This document shows positions 24,897-34,706 of a DNA stretch of 64,000 nt, in pieces. The notes beneath the pieces are model-generated. The model made no database searches and was not told the origin of the DNA. It worked only from the letters and a program-made list of their open reading frames with translations. Origin of the DNA: Bradyrhizobium sp. LMTR 3 (GTDB taxonomy: Bacteria > Pseudomonadota > Alphaproteobacteria > Rhizobiales > Xanthobacteraceae); NCBI RefSeq assembly GCF_001693485.1, contig NZ_MAXC01000013.1, positions 1-64,000 on the forward strand. Direction: 5' to 3'. The position numbers and the translations under genes are program-made. The stretch's first letter is position 1. Every line of letters begins with the position of its first letter.

Positions 24897-24928
24897 GTGC
24901 GGCATCTGATTGCCGCACTTTCTCTTTT
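24897..24928 (+). terminator. Rho-independent terminator
   Basis: GTGCGGCA-tctgat-TGCCGCAC is a perfect 8-bp stem followed by TTTCTCTTTT. It lies between the DUF1236 gene and the convergent gamma-glutamyltransferase gene; the T-run orients it for the plus-strand gene. Confidence 0.85.
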
Positions 24929-24975
24929 GGCGGCAACTCACTTTTGCAGCATCGCTCCTTGGTGAGGGGGCCGCC

Positions 24976-26568
24976 TCACCCCTCCGCCACCGCCTCGCTC
25001 CAGGCGTGGAACGGCTCGGTGGCGCCGCTGTTGGTTTCGCCGTCGCGCAGCACCGCGCTGGGGCAGGCGAACTTCATCGGCAGGTTCTGGAGGCGCGCCT
25101 CCTCGTAATCGAAACGTAAGCCCAGCGCTTCGCGCGCGGCCTGCGGCAGGCGGACGTCGCCGATCACGATCGCGCCTTCGCTGGCGTCGATGCGCGGCTG
25201 ATGGATTGCGGTATCGAGATCCATGCCGTAATCCATCACGAAGGACAGAAGCTGGCTTACCGCCGGCAGAATGCGCCGGCCGCCCGAAGCGCCGACCGCG
25301 ACGCGCCTTCCGTCCGCCGCCTGCGCCAGCACGGGCGTGTAGTTGGTGAGGCACCGCTTGCCCGGCGCCAGCGAATTCGGCGTGCCCGGGGTCGGGTCGA
25401 ACCACATGATGCCGTTGTTCATGGTGATGCCGGTCTGGTTCGTCACGAATTTGGAGCCGAAGGTGGACAGCAAGGTTTGCGTTACCGCGGCCATGTTGCC
25501 ATCGCGGTCAACGGCGGAGAAATGCGTGGTGCAGGCCGGCGCCAGCGCTTCGGCGCCGAGCGCGCGCCTGCCGTCTTCATCCCCCATGTCCTTCAACCTT
25601 TCGCGATACGCCTTTTGCAGCGCCGATGCATAGGCGATGTAGGCCGCAGCGTCCGGTCCGCCGCGCGCAGGCGCGAGATCTTCCTGCAGCAGACGAAGCG
25701 TGCGCGCCAACGTCGGCCCGGCGGTGAGTTCGGGCGTCGCGAACACCTTGCCGCCGCGATAGGGGATCGCCAGCGGTTCGCGCACAACGCTGCGAAATGG
25801 CTTGAGGTCCTCGACCGACAGCGCGCCGCCGGCGGCCCGAATGTCGGCGGCGAGGCTCTGTGCCAGATCGCCCTCGTAGAAGTCGCGCGGGCCGGCGTCG
25901 GCGAGTTGCGCCATCGTGGCCTTGAGGCGGTCCTGCGGCATGCGGACCTTGGACCTGATGCCCCATTGCGGGTTGGGCGGCAGGCCGTCCTGCAGATAGG
26001 CGGCGGCGCTCGCGGGGTAACGCCGCAAGTCTGCTGCCGCGCTCGAAATCATCACCGTGGTCCACCAGTCGACCGCAAGCCCTTCGCCGGCGAGCGAGAT
26101 GCTGGGCGCCAGCAACTCCTTCCACGACAGTTTGGCGTGGCGGCGGTGTGCCTCCTCCATGCCGGCGACCACGCCGGGCACGGCGATCGAGCCGGGGCCG
26201 TGAATGTTGCGGTCGTCCTTTACCCGCGGCCAGGGAAAGATGTCGGAAGCCGCGCCACCGCCGGTCAGCGGATAATCTTCCACCCGCAGGCTCAGCGGCG
26301 CCCGCATGCCGTAGTCGATCACCTCATAGCGGTGTTCGCGCGCCCGGTAGAGCACCATCGCCCCGCCGCCGCCGACCCCGCTCATCCAGGGCTCCAGAAC
26401 GCCAAGCGCAAACGTCGTCGCGATCACGGCATCGACGCAGTCGCCGCCCGCAGCCAGCACCTCGGCCCCCACTTGCGCCGCCCTGCTTGATTGCGCGGCG
26501 ACGATGCCGCCTCTGGAAGTGACGGCCGGCTTGCGTATCGCCTGGGTATTGGAGAACTGGTCGCGCAT
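24976..26568 (-). CDS. ggt: Gamma-glutamyltransferase-family protein
   Basis: This 530-residue Ntn-hydrolase precursor is expected to self-cleave before the catalytic Thr347 in Cys-Thr-Thr-His-Phe-Ser-Ala-Val-Asp, giving large and small subunits. The small subunit shows Gly-Ile-Thr-Met-Asn-Asn-Gly-Ile-Met-Trp-Phe and Gly-Ala-Ser-Gly-Gly-Arg-Arg-Ile, matching GGT substrate-binding motifs. It hydrolyses or transfers gamma-glutamyl groups, for example from glutathione. No signal peptide is apparent, so it may be cytosolic or exported another way. It is divergent from a gamma-glutamylcyclotransferase gene, which supports a role in gamma-glutamyl peptide turnover. Confidence 0.88.
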   Translation of the reverse strand: MRDQFSNTQAIRKPAVTSRGGIVAAQSSRAAQVGAEVLAAGGDCVDAVIATTFALGVLEPWMSGVGGGGAMVLYRAREHRYEVIDYGMRAPLSLRVEDYPLTGGGAASDIFPWPRVKDDRNIHGPGSIAVPGVVAGMEEAHRRHAKLSWKELLAPSISLAGEGLAVDWWTTVMISSAAADLRRYPASAAAYLQDGLPPNPQWGIRSKVRMPQDRLKATMAQLADAGPRDFYEGDLAQSLAADIRAAGGALSVEDLKPFRSVVREPLAIPYRGGKVFATPELTAGPTLARTLRLLQEDLAPARGGPDAAAYIAYASALQKAYRERLKDMGDEDGRRALGAEALAPACTTHFSAVDRDGNMAAVTQTLLSTFGSKFVTNQTGITMNNGIMWFDPTPGTPNSLAPGKRCLTNYTPVLAQAADGRRVAVGASGGRRILPAVSQLLSFVMDYGMDLDTAIHQPRIDASEGAIVIGDVRLPQAAREALGLRFDYEEARLQNLPMKFACPSAVLRDGETNSGATEPFHAWSEAVAEG

Positions 26569-26739
26569 CGGATTGCCTTTGATACTTGTACGTGTGTGAT
26601 TGCCGGCGGGCGGAAGACCTCGTTGACGTCATTACACCCTAAAAATCTCAGGCCAGCCATGACAGAATAACATGCTGGAAGTTCGCTTCGCCCGCCTTCG
26701 TGTTGGCGTCTTGCGTCCGACAATGGCACATTGCGAACG

Positions 26740-27501
26740 ATGACCGTATCCACAAAGGAGCATACTGGCTTGACCGCCGATGCATTCATTCATCTGCCGG
26801 AGCTGCGGGCCCGGGTAACGCACCCGGAAAAATCGCTGCTGCGCCTGACGCCGGAGATGTTTTCGATCTGGGAGCGGCGGGCGCGGGCCGCGGGATGGCC
26901 GGCAGGCTGGCGGCTGTCGGACGAAGCGATCGAGGCGTCGCGGCTTGCGGTGCTCGGCGATCACCCTGACGGCGACGACCTCTGGATCTACTCCTACGGT
27001 TCGCTGATGTGGGACCCCGGTTTTCACTTCGCCGAAGTCCGGCTCGCCGACGTCGAAAATTATCAGCGCCGCTTCACGCTGAAGATCAATCTCGGCCGGG
27101 GATCGCACGACCATCCGGCGCTGATGCTCTCGCTTGAGCCGCAATTGGGATGTTGCCGCGGGCTGGCGTTCCGCATTGCGGCCGATTCCGTCCATGCCGA
27201 GACCGCGATCCTGTGGCGCCGCGAAATGCTGCGCGGCGGCTATGCGCCGGCGATGGTGCCGATGACGACGCCGCAGGGACCAATCACCGCACTCGCCTTC
27301 ACCTCCAACCGCTTGCACCCGAGTTATGTCGGCGAACTGTCGCTCGCCGAGACCGCCGCGATGATCGCGAGCGGGAAGGGCGTTCTCGGCACCAACCGCG
27401 AATACCTCGCGCAACTGGCGACGCAGTTGCAGGCGTTGGAGATCGAGGATCCGTATGTCGCGCAGTTGCATGCGCAGATCGGCGGCGCTCCCGGCGCTTG
27501 A
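26740..27501 (+). CDS. ChaC-type gamma-glutamylcyclotransferase
   Basis: This 253-residue protein carries the substrate-binding loop Tyr86-Gly-Ser-Leu-Met-Trp91 diagnostic of ChaC-type glutathione-specific gamma-glutamylcyclotransferases. These enzymes split glutathione to 5-oxoproline and Cys-Gly in the cytosol. The Gly-Leu-Ala-Phe-Arg-Ile strand follows as expected. The N-terminal 75 residues are longer than in minimal family members. ATG 26740 is preferred over TTG 26731. The divergent partner ggt acts on the same peptide class, and 171 bases separate the two starts. Confidence 0.85.
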   Translation: MTVSTKEHTGLTADAFIHLPELRARVTHPEKSLLRLTPEMFSIWERRARAAGWPAGWRLSDEAIEASRLAVLGDHPDGDDLWIYSYGSLMWDPGFHFAEVRLADVENYQRRFTLKINLGRGSHDHPALMLSLEPQLGCCRGLAFRIAADSVHAETAILWRREMLRGGYAPAMVPMTTPQGPITALAFTSNRLHPSYVGELSLAETAAMIASGKGVLGTNREYLAQLATQLQALEIEDPYVAQLHAQIGGAPGA

Positions 27502-27673
27502 GGCGATCACCTCGCGGCGGCGGCCTGCCGCGTCTATTTTCAAACAATGTTTCAGGCTGATTTTGCCGCACAATCCGGCATCCTGACGCAAGTGCAGGAC
27601 GCGGATGGTTGGCATCATAAGAGCCGCCGCGCGGAGACGATCGACGCAGAAATAATTAATGGAGAGGGCGGGC

Positions 27674-29338
27674 ATGACTGGGGAGATCAAGTCGCACTAC
27701 GAGGTCGTTGTCGTCGGCGCGGGCGTGTCGGGCATTTACCAGATCAAGCGGCTGGCCGATCTCGACGTGGATGCCCTCGTCCTCGATGCCGCCCCCGATC
27801 TCGGCGGAACCTGGTACTGGAACCGCTATCCCGGCGCGCGCTTCGATTCCGAGAGCTACACCTACGGTTATTCCTTCTCGAAAGAGCTGCTCGACGAGTG
27901 GCACTGGCAGGAGCGGTTTTCGAGCCAGCCGGAGAATCTTCGCTACCTCAACTATGTCGCCGACAAGTTCGATCTGCGCAAATACATGCGGTTCAACCGC
28001 AAGGTGGAAGCGGCGGCGTTCGACGAGCGCTGTCATCTGTGGCGGCTCCGGCTCGACGATGGGCGTGAACTGAGCTGCCGATTCCTCATTCTTGCGGTCG
28101 GGTTACTCTCGGTGCCGACGCTGCCGCGGCTTGAAGGCATGGAGACGTTCAAGGGGCGTTCGTTCCATACCTTCTATTGGCCGCACGAGCCGGTTGAACT
28201 CTCCGGCAAGAAGGTCGGCATCATCGGTACCGGCGCCACCGCGATCCAGGTGATCGGCGAGATCGTCGACAAGGTCGGTGAACTCACGGTGTTTCAGCGG
28301 CGTCCGAACTGGAGCGCGCCGCTCAACAACGGCCCGATCTCGGACGAGGAAATGGCCGACATCCGTTCGCGCTACGATGAAATCTTTGCTGCCTGCAAGC
28401 GCACGCCCGGCGGCTTCGAGCACGAGCCTGACCGGCGCGGTTTCTATGAAGCCACCCGCGAGGAGCGGATCGCGCTGTGGGACAAGCTCTATGACGAGCC
28501 CGGCTTCGGGATCTGGCTCAGCAATTTTCGCGAGATTTTTACCGACGAGGCCGCCAATGCCGAGTTTTCCGCCTACATCGCCGATCGCATCCGAAGGCGC
28601 GTGAAGGACCCGGTGACCGCGGAAAAGCTGATTCCGAAAGATCACGGTTTTGGCGTGCAGCGGGTGCCGCTGGAGACCAATTATCTCGAGGCTTACAATC
28701 GCGGCAACGTGCATCTCGTCGACATCAGCGAGACGCCGATTCTGCGGGTCACCGAAACGGGCCTGCGCACCAGCGCGCGCGATTACGAACTCGATATCAT
28801 CGTGTACTCCACCGGTTTCGATGCCATCACCGGCGCATTCGATGCGATCGACATCACTGGCGTCGGCGGGGTGAAGCTTGCCGACCAATGGCGCGACGGA
28901 CCCTCGACCTTTCTCGGCATGATGGCGCATGGCTTTCCGAACTTGCTGATGCCGACCGGCCCGCAAAGCGGCTCAGCCTCGACGAATTTTCCGCGCGGCA
29001 TCGAGAACGGCGTCGGCTGGTGCATGAGCCTGCTCGGCTACATCTGGGATCGCGGCTACACGCGGGCCGAACCAACGGCCGAAGCGCAGGCGCGCTGGAC
29101 CGCGCACGTGACCAAGATGTACGCCATCATGCTGATGCGCAAAGCCAAGTCATGGTTCACCGGCTACAATTCCAACATCCCCGGCCATGAGCACGGCAAG
29201 ACGCGGTATCTCGTTTATAACGGCGGCACGCCGAAATACGTCGCTGCGATCACCGAAGTTGCCGAAAAGGGGTATGAGGGGATCGTATTCGATGCGAAGG
29301 GGCAGGCTGCGACGAGGGCATCGGCCGCCGCGGAGTAA
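27674..29338 (+). CDS. Baeyer-Villiger-type flavin monooxygenase
   Basis: This 554-residue enzyme has an FAD site Gly-Ala-Gly-Val-Ser-Gly (15-20), the [12 protein letters not shown] segment, a complete Baeyer-Villiger fingerprint Phe159-x-Gly-x3-His165-x3-Trp169-Pro, and an NADPH site Gly-Thr-Gly-Ala-Thr-Ala (about 181-186). It inserts one oxygen atom from O2 next to a ketone, giving an ester or lactone. ATG 27674 follows GGAGAGG; an ATG at 27659 is less well placed. A second, fused monooxygenase is encoded convergently at 30113-32791, so the two may act on related ketones. The substrate is unknown. Confidence 0.9.
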   Translation: MTGEIKSHYEVVVVGAGVSGIYQIKRLADLDVDALVLDAAPDLGGTWYWNRYPGARFDSESYTYGYSFSKELLDEWHWQERFSSQPENLRYLNYVADKFDLRKYMRFNRKVEAAAFDERCHLWRLRLDDGRELSCRFLILAVGLLSVPTLPRLEGMETFKGRSFHTFYWPHEPVELSGKKVGIIGTGATAIQVIGEIVDKVGELTVFQRRPNWSAPLNNGPISDEEMADIRSRYDEIFAACKRTPGGFEHEPDRRGFYEATREERIALWDKLYDEPGFGIWLSNFREIFTDEAANAEFSAYIADRIRRRVKDPVTAEKLIPKDHGFGVQRVPLETNYLEAYNRGNVHLVDISETPILRVTETGLRTSARDYELDIIVYSTGFDAITGAFDAIDITGVGGVKLADQWRDGPSTFLGMMAHGFPNLLMPTGPQSGSASTNFPRGIENGVGWCMSLLGYIWDRGYTRAEPTAEAQARWTAHVTKMYAIMLMRKAKSWFTGYNSNIPGHEHGKTRYLVYNGGTPKYVAAITEVAEKGYEGIVFDAKGQAATRASAAAE

Positions 29339-29361
29339 GTCTGGGACGAACGCAGCGAAGA

Positions 29362-29862
29362 CTATGATCGCGGTGCGAATGCGTAGCGGAACGTGCAGCT
29401 CGGCGCGCCCTGCATCAGGGTCTGCTCGCGCTTGAGGCTGACCTCGCTGCCGCCGGCGGCAACGATATCGAAATCGGTGGCGCAGACCAGTAGCGCGCCG
29501 AGCTCCGGCTCGCCGAGCGCGCGGAAGAATTCCGCGAACCGGCAATGCGTGACGTCGAATTCCAGCGCCGCCTCGTCATGGCGGCGCATCTCGACCGTTA
29601 CTTCCCGCTCGGTAACTTCGGCAAGCGCGGTATGCATGGTCGCCCATTTGCGCCGCGCGCTGCCCTCGACACTCTCGCCGATGGCGGCGAACAGCGCCTT
29701 CGACCAGTCGCGCAAGGCTCGTTTCGCAATCGCGTCAGCCTTTTCCTGCCCCAGTTCCGCGCGTAGCGCCCGCAGCATCGGCACCAGCACCTGCGCCTGG
29801 ATCCGCGTTTTGTCCAACAGCGACAGGCGGGGATCGACCATGTAATCGTCGAGCACGTTCAT
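29362..29862 (-). CDS. L-2-amino-thiazoline-4-carboxylate hydrolase-like protein
   Basis: This 166-residue protein matches the ATC-hydrolase-like family by its conserved core, Phe-Asp-Val-Thr-His-Cys-Arg-Phe-Ala-Glu-Phe-Phe followed by Leu-Gly-Glu-Pro-Glu-Leu-Gly, and the C-terminal Met-Gln-Gly-Ala motif with a Cys. In Pseudomonas, ATC hydrolase opens a thiazoline ring on the way to L-cysteine; most family members are uncharacterised. It sits between two monooxygenase genes, convergent with the first by 23 bases and on the same strand as the second, so it may belong to the same pathway. About 250 gene-free bases follow on its right. Confidence 0.7.
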   Translation of the reverse strand: MNVLDDYMVDPRLSLLDKTRIQAQVLVPMLRALRAELGQEKADAIAKRALRDWSKALFAAIGESVEGSARRKWATMHTALAEVTEREVTVEMRRHDEAALEFDVTHCRFAEFFRALGEPELGALLVCATDFDIVAAGGSEVSLKREQTLMQGAPSCTFRYAFAPRS

Positions 29863-30112
29863 CGCAGGGTCCTTTCGTTTCCCGACCTCCAGCGAGATAT
29901 TGCTGCCGGCGAGGCGAGCGCAACCGAGATAAACTGAACGATTGACTTAGAAAATCTGATGCATGAACCTTGCGGGGAACGTCAGGGCGATTGCAGGAAA
30001 TGGCCGCGGAGTGCCAAAGCGGCGCAAAGCGTCAGGGCCGCGCAAATGCCTGTCGTAAGCGGCTCAAGTTTTGGCCGCTCGGATGAAGCCGAGCGGCCGC
30101 TGCCCTGCGCGC

Positions 30113-32791
30113 CTACCCCGCGGCCGCGTTGACCGCGATTGGCGAAGCGCTTTCGCCGCTCTCTTCCAGCTTTCGCGGCAACCCCGCAAAACCGCGCAAC
30201 GCTTCGGCCATCCTGGCACGTCCGCTGACGCCGGTGATCACCACATCCACCATCATCAGGGACGAGTGGATGTGGCCACGCGCCCGCAGTTGCTCGACCG
30301 GCACGCCTGCGGCGGCCATCGCCTCGGCATATTCGATACCCTCGTCACGCAGCGGATCGAACTCGCAGGTCGCCACGAACGCCGGCGGCAGGTTGGCCAG
30401 ATTGCCGCGCAGCGGCGAGGCGCGCGGGTCGATGCGGTCGGCCGGCGAACAATAGATATCCCAGAACCAGAACATCAGCGCGCGCGTCAGGAAATAGCCG
30501 ATCGCATTCTCGGTATAGGATGGACGGTCGAACCTGCAATCGGTGGCCGGGCACACCAGGAGCTGGCCTGCGATCTCCGGTCCGCCGCGGTCGCGTGCGA
30601 GCTGGCAGGTGACGGCGGCGATATTGGCGCCGGCGCTCCAGCCCGCGACCAGCACCGGTCCCGCTCTGCCGCCGAGTTCGACTGCATGCTCGGCGATCCA
30701 GCGCGTTGCCGCATAGCCATCCTCGACCGCGGCGGGAAAGCGATGCTCGGGCGCATGGCGATAGCCGACGCTGACGACGATCATCCCGCTGCGGCGGCAG
30801 ATGTCGCGGCAGAACGGATCGTCGGATTGCTCATCGCCCAACACCCAGCCGCCGCCGTGGAAATAGACCACGATCGGATGCGGTCCGGGCGTGGCCGGTC
30901 GATAGAGACGGTAGGGCAGCAGGCCGTCGGCGCCGTGCAGCACGCCGTCGCCGACCTCGCCGACCGGCCGTCCGGCAGGACGTCCCTTGTTGAACTCGGT
31001 GAGGAAATCGCGCGCGCCCTGGGCGCCGAGCGACTCGATCGCCGGCAGGTTCATCTCCGCCAGCATGCCCAGCACCAGCCGCACGTCCGGCTGCAGGCGT
31101 ACGACCTGGCCGTCATTGCATTGCTCCGAAACGTTCGGGCCGGTCAGCCTGAAGCCGAGCATGCCGCGGGCGACGACCTCGTTGCAGATGCTGCGATAGG
31201 GGCCGACGCCGCCGGTATAGGGCATCACGCCCTGCGCCTTGCCGGGAACGTTGGCGCCCGTGTACCAGGTGTTGGCGAGCCGATGCAGCGTCAGCGTCGA
31301 ACAGTCGGCCATGTGCTGCGCCCAGCCGGCCTGTGCCGTCTCGGTCGCGTCGATGGTCGTGAAGCCGGCCTCGCGCAGCGCCGCCAGCCGGTCGACCACC
31401 CAGTCGACATGCTGCTCGATCGAGACCGCCATGTTCGACAGCACCGACGGGCTGCCCGGGCCCGTGACCAGGAACAGATTGGGGAAGCCTGAGACGGTGA
31501 GCCCGAGATAGGTCTGCGGACCGTTGGCCCAGACATCGGACAGCGACTTGCCATCGCGGCCGGTGATCGGATGAACCGCCCTGATGGCGCCGGTCATGGC
31601 GTCAAAGCCAGTGGCGAACACGATCACGTCCACGTCGAACGTGCGCTTGTCGGTCGTGATGCCGGAGGCAGTGATCTGCGTAATCGGCTCCTGCCGCAAA
31701 TTCACCAGCGTGACGTTGGCGCGGTTGAACGTAGCGTAGTAGTTGGTATCGAGGCAGGGACGCTTGGCGCCGAACGGATGGTCGCGCGGGGTCAATGCGT
31801 CGGCCGTCTCGGGGGCCTTGACGATCTCGCGGATTTTCTCGCGGATCAGGTCGGCGAGCAGCGTATTGCCGTCGACGTCGACGCCCTGGTCGGCCCAGAG
31901 CTGGGTCAGGATGTGGACGAGATCGCCGGCGGCCCAGGCCTGTTCGAAGCGCTCGCGGCGCTCGGCATCGCTCAACTGCCAGCTCACCGCCATCTGTTGC
32001 GGATAGGGGACGCCCGCGAGCGACCACCGCGCCTGCTCGCGATAGCCGACGCGGTCGCCCTGCAGCAGTGCGAGGCGGTCCGCCGGCGCCGGACCGTTGT
32101 GGGCGGGAAGCGCGAAATTCGGTGTGCGCTGGAAAACGGTGAGATGCGCGGCCTGCTCGGCGAGCAGCGGGATCGACTGGATGCCCGATGATCCCGTGCC
32201 GATGACGGCGATGCGCTTGCCGGCGAGTTTGACCTCTTCGTGCGGCCAGCGGCCGGTGAAATAGACCTCGCCGTTAAAATCCTTGACGCCGTCGATCTCC
32301 GGCGGCTTGGGCGCAGAGAGGCAGCCGGTCGCCATGATGTAATAGCGGCAGGATACGCTTGCGCCATTGTCCGTCGTGAGCCGCCAGCGTTCGGCCGCCT
32401 CATCCCAATTCGCTGCCGTAACCTTGGTGCCGAAGCGGATATCGCGCCGCAACTCATATCGATCGGCGACGAAACCGAGATAGCGCAGGATCTCGGGTTG
32501 CGTTGCGTATTTCTCCGACCATTGCCACGCGCTCTCCAGCTCGGGATCGAAGGTGTAGCTGTAGTCGATGGTCTGGATGTCGCAGCGCGCGCCGGGATAG
32601 CGGTTCCAGTACCAGGTGCCTCCAACGTCGCCGGCCTCCTCGATCACGACCGCCGAGAAGCCGGCCTTGCGCAAGCGATGCAGGAGATAGAGGCCGGCAA
32701 ACCCGGCGCCGACGACCGCGACATCGACCTGTTGTGTCGTTCCGCTGTTCGTCGCTTCAGAAGAACGTGCTGCGACCGCTGCGTCTGGCAT
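30113..32791 (-). CDS. Baeyer-Villiger-type monooxygenase fused to an HSL-family esterase
   Basis: Residues 1-580 of this 892-residue protein are a flavin monooxygenase: Gly-Ala-Gly-Phe-Ala-Gly (about 27-32), Gly-Gly-Thr-Trp-Tyr-Trp-Asn-Arg, and Gly-Thr-Gly-Ser-Ser-Gly for NADPH. The fingerprint reads Phe172-x-Gly-x3-Phe178-x3-Trp182-Pro, so the usual His is Phe. Residues 600-892 are an alpha/beta hydrolase of the hormone-sensitive-lipase type: oxyanion motif His645-Gly-Gly-Gly, nucleophile Ser719 in Gly-Trp-Ser-Ala-Gly, Asp in Glu-Phe-Asp-Pro-Leu-Arg-Asp, and a late Gly-His-Ile-His. Frame and length support a true fusion. The expected job is ketone to ester, then ester hydrolysis, in one polypeptide. 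Confidence 0.88.
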   Translation of the reverse strand: MPDAAVAARSSEATNSGTTQQVDVAVVGAGFAGLYLLHRLRKAGFSAVVIEEAGDVGGTWYWNRYPGARCDIQTIDYSYTFDPELESAWQWSEKYATQPEILRYLGFVADRYELRRDIRFGTKVTAANWDEAAERWRLTTDNGASVSCRYYIMATGCLSAPKPPEIDGVKDFNGEVYFTGRWPHEEVKLAGKRIAVIGTGSSGIQSIPLLAEQAAHLTVFQRTPNFALPAHNGPAPADRLALLQGDRVGYREQARWSLAGVPYPQQMAVSWQLSDAERRERFEQAWAAGDLVHILTQLWADQGVDVDGNTLLADLIREKIREIVKAPETADALTPRDHPFGAKRPCLDTNYYATFNRANVTLVNLRQEPITQITASGITTDKRTFDVDVIVFATGFDAMTGAIRAVHPITGRDGKSLSDVWANGPQTYLGLTVSGFPNLFLVTGPGSPSVLSNMAVSIEQHVDWVVDRLAALREAGFTTIDATETAQAGWAQHMADCSTLTLHRLANTWYTGANVPGKAQGVMPYTGGVGPYRSICNEVVARGMLGFRLTGPNVSEQCNDGQVVRLQPDVRLVLGMLAEMNLPAIESLGAQGARDFLTEFNKGRPAGRPVGEVGDGVLHGADGLLPYRLYRPATPGPHPIVVYFHGGGWVLGDEQSDDPFCRDICRRSGMIVVSVGYRHAPEHRFPAAVEDGYAATRWIAEHAVELGGRAGPVLVAGWSAGANIAAVTCQLARDRGGPEIAGQLLVCPATDCRFDRPSYTENAIGYFLTRALMFWFWDIYCSPADRIDPRASPLRGNLANLPPAFVATCEFDPLRDEGIEYAEAMAAAGVPVEQLRARGHIHSSLMMVDVVITGVSGRARMAEALRGFAGLPRKLEESGESASPIAVNAAAG

Positions 32792-33019
32792 GCCACTCCT
32801 CCCGTATGTTTTATAGTTTGGAGGAGGCTACTGCCGCGTGTTCAGTTTGTCATCAGGACATATGCAATCGGATGTTCCGACGGCGATGGCTGAATGAAGC
32901 CGCGCTGCGCGTTTCTGCTTGCCACCGTCAAAACGCTGTGTTGGACTTCGACATGTTGCGATATAATGAGTTGCACTATTAAGATTGGCGCTGTCGTCGA
33001 ACCCGAGGGGGAGAATGGC

Positions 33020-33481
33020 GTGAGCGGGTCAATTCATCCAAGTGCGCCCCATCATCTGCCGGGCTTCATCACCGCTCCGGGTGATACCGACATCCTGATG
33101 GTGGTGGTCGGCATCATTCTGATCGGCGCTGTCCTGATGGTCGGCAATTTCTATCTGCGCTTACATTCGTTGCCGGAGCGAATGGCGCACAAGTCGCAAA
33201 AGCTGCAGTTCGAGATCGTGGCTGTGCTCGGCTTGCTGGCGCTCTTTACGCATAACCACCTCTTTTGGGTGATCGGGCTGTTGCTTGCGATGGTGGATCT
33301 GCCCGATTTCGGCACGCCGCTGCGCAGCATCGCGGGATCGGTCGAGAAAATCGCGGGCGCTCCATCCGGCGGCGAAGCACCCGAGGTCGCCGACGAAAGC
33401 CGCACTCACGCGGATGCTGCTGCAGGATCGGACACGACGAAACCCCGTGCTGCCAAGAGCGAGGTGCGCAGCCATGCTTGA
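33020..33481 (+). CDS. Small inner-membrane protein paired with an HlyD-type adaptor
   Basis: This 153-residue protein has two predicted transmembrane helices (about 25-47 and 68-95) around a short basic loop (Leu-Pro-Glu-Arg-Met-Ala-His-Lys-Ser) and an Ala/Thr/Ser-rich soluble tail. GTG 33020 is chosen because GAGGGGGAG lies just before it; an upstream in-frame ATG would add 42 poor-quality residues. The adaptor gene starts 8 bases before its stop codon, so they are coupled. The arrangement resembles small DUF3302/YibI-like proteins next to membrane-fusion adaptors in enterics, but that family link is tentative. Confidence 0.65.
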   Translation: MSGSIHPSAPHHLPGFITAPGDTDILMVVVGIILIGAVLMVGNFYLRLHSLPERMAHKSQKLQFEIVAVLGLLALFTHNHLFWVIGLLLAMVDLPDFGTPLRSIAGSVEKIAGAPSGGEAPEVADESRTHADAAAGSDTTKPRAAKSEVRSHA

Positions 33482-34706
33482 GCTCCTTCTCTGCTCTTTG
33501 GTGACTATCGTTCCTGATTATCTTTATCGCCGCTACAGGCAGGGAAAGCGCCTCGGTAAGGAGATCACATTCTATTCGGTGTGGTTCGAACTGAGGTGGG
33601 GAATCGTCACCTGCCTTCTGCTGACGGTGGGGCTGATTACGGTCATTTTCTACTTTCACCCGTCCACCTCTACGGCGACCCTGTTCTTCAGGACCGTCCC
33701 GATCGTTCCGGAGACAATCGGCCGGGTGTCGGAAGTTCACGCTGAATTCAGCGCTCCCGTCAAGAAGGGTGAAGTGATCTTCAAGCTCGACAGCTCAAGG
33801 CAGGAAGCCGCAATGGAGACGGCGCGGCGGAGGATCGCCGAGGTCGATGCCGCTTTGCTGGCGGCTCAGGCGGATATTCTCAAGGCGGACGCACAGATCC
33901 AGGAGGCGAAGAGCGCCTATCAGCAGGCATCGGATGAACTGGACGTCAAGCGCGAACTCCAGAAGCGCAATCCTGGCATTGTTCCCCAGCGCGACATCGA
34001 AAAGCTGGAGGTGCTGCTCGCGGGCCGTCAAAGCGCGGTTGATGCCGCAACGGCTTCGAAACAATCGGCGATGACCAACGTGAGTGCTCTGCTACCCGCG
34101 CAGAAGGCGAGCGCGGAGGCGGCGCTGGCCGAAGCGCAGGTGGAACTGAACAAGACCTACATCCGTGCGGGTGTCGCGGGGCGCGTGGAGCAGTTCACGC
34201 TGCGCGTGGGAGACATCGTCAATCCGATGATGCGGCCTGCCGGCATTCTCATTCCAGAGGGTGCGGGACAACGGGGCCTTCAAGCGGGGTTTGGACAAAT
34301 CGAAGCGCAGGTCATGAAGATCGGGATGGTCGCCGAGGCCACGTGCATTTCAAAGCCCTGGACGATTATTCCGATGGTGGTAACGGGCGTGCAAGATTAT
34401 ATCGCGGCGGGGCAGTTCAGGGGCGGCGAGCAACTGTTGGACGCGCAGCAGGTGAGGGCCCCGGGCACTATCACAACGTTTCTGGAGCCCATCTATCAAG
34501 GCGGGCTCGACGGCGTCACGCCTGGAAGCAGTTGCATCGTCAACGCCTATACCAGCAACCATGACCGGATTGCTTCGAACGAGACGGGCGCATTCAAGCG
34601 GTTCACACTGCACGCCGTAGATGCGGTGGGACTTGTGCACGCGATGCTCTTGCGCATACAGGCCTTGCTGCTTCCGGTGAAAACGCTGGTGTTGAGCGGA
34701 CACTGA
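33474..34706 (+). CDS. HlyD-family membrane fusion/secretion adaptor
   Basis: This 410-residue inner-membrane adaptor has one or two N-terminal transmembrane segments (about 1-20 and 37-60). A lipoyl-like half-motif begins around Val-Ser-Glu-Val-His-Ala-Glu-Phe-Ser-Ala-Pro-Val-Lys-Lys-Gly-Glu, a helical coiled-coil hairpin spans about 110-235, and the beta-barrel returns with Thr-Tyr-Ile-Arg-Ala-Gly-Val-Ala-Gly-Arg-Val. It would link an inner-membrane transporter to the outer envelope for export, but no ATPase or RND pump is adjacent; the partner is the small membrane protein upstream. The sequence up to the start at 33474 overlaps that gene by 8 bases. Confidence 0.83.
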   Translation: MLELLLCSLVTIVPDYLYRRYRQGKRLGKEITFYSVWFELRWGIVTCLLLTVGLITVIFYFHPSTSTATLFFRTVPIVPETIGRVSEVHAEFSAPVKKGEVIFKLDSSRQEAAMETARRRIAEVDAALLAAQADILKADAQIQEAKSAYQQASDELDVKRELQKRNPGIVPQRDIEKLEVLLAGRQSAVDAATASKQSAMTNVSALLPAQKASAEAALAEAQVELNKTYIRAGVAGRVEQFTLRVGDIVNPMMRPAGILIPEGAGQRGLQAGFGQIEAQVMKIGMVAEATCISKPWTIIPMVVTGVQDYIAAGQFRGGEQLLDAQQVRAPGTITTFLEPIYQGGLDGVTPGSSCIVNAYTSNHDRIASNETGAFKRFTLHAVDAVGLVHAMLLRIQALLLPVKTLVLSGH

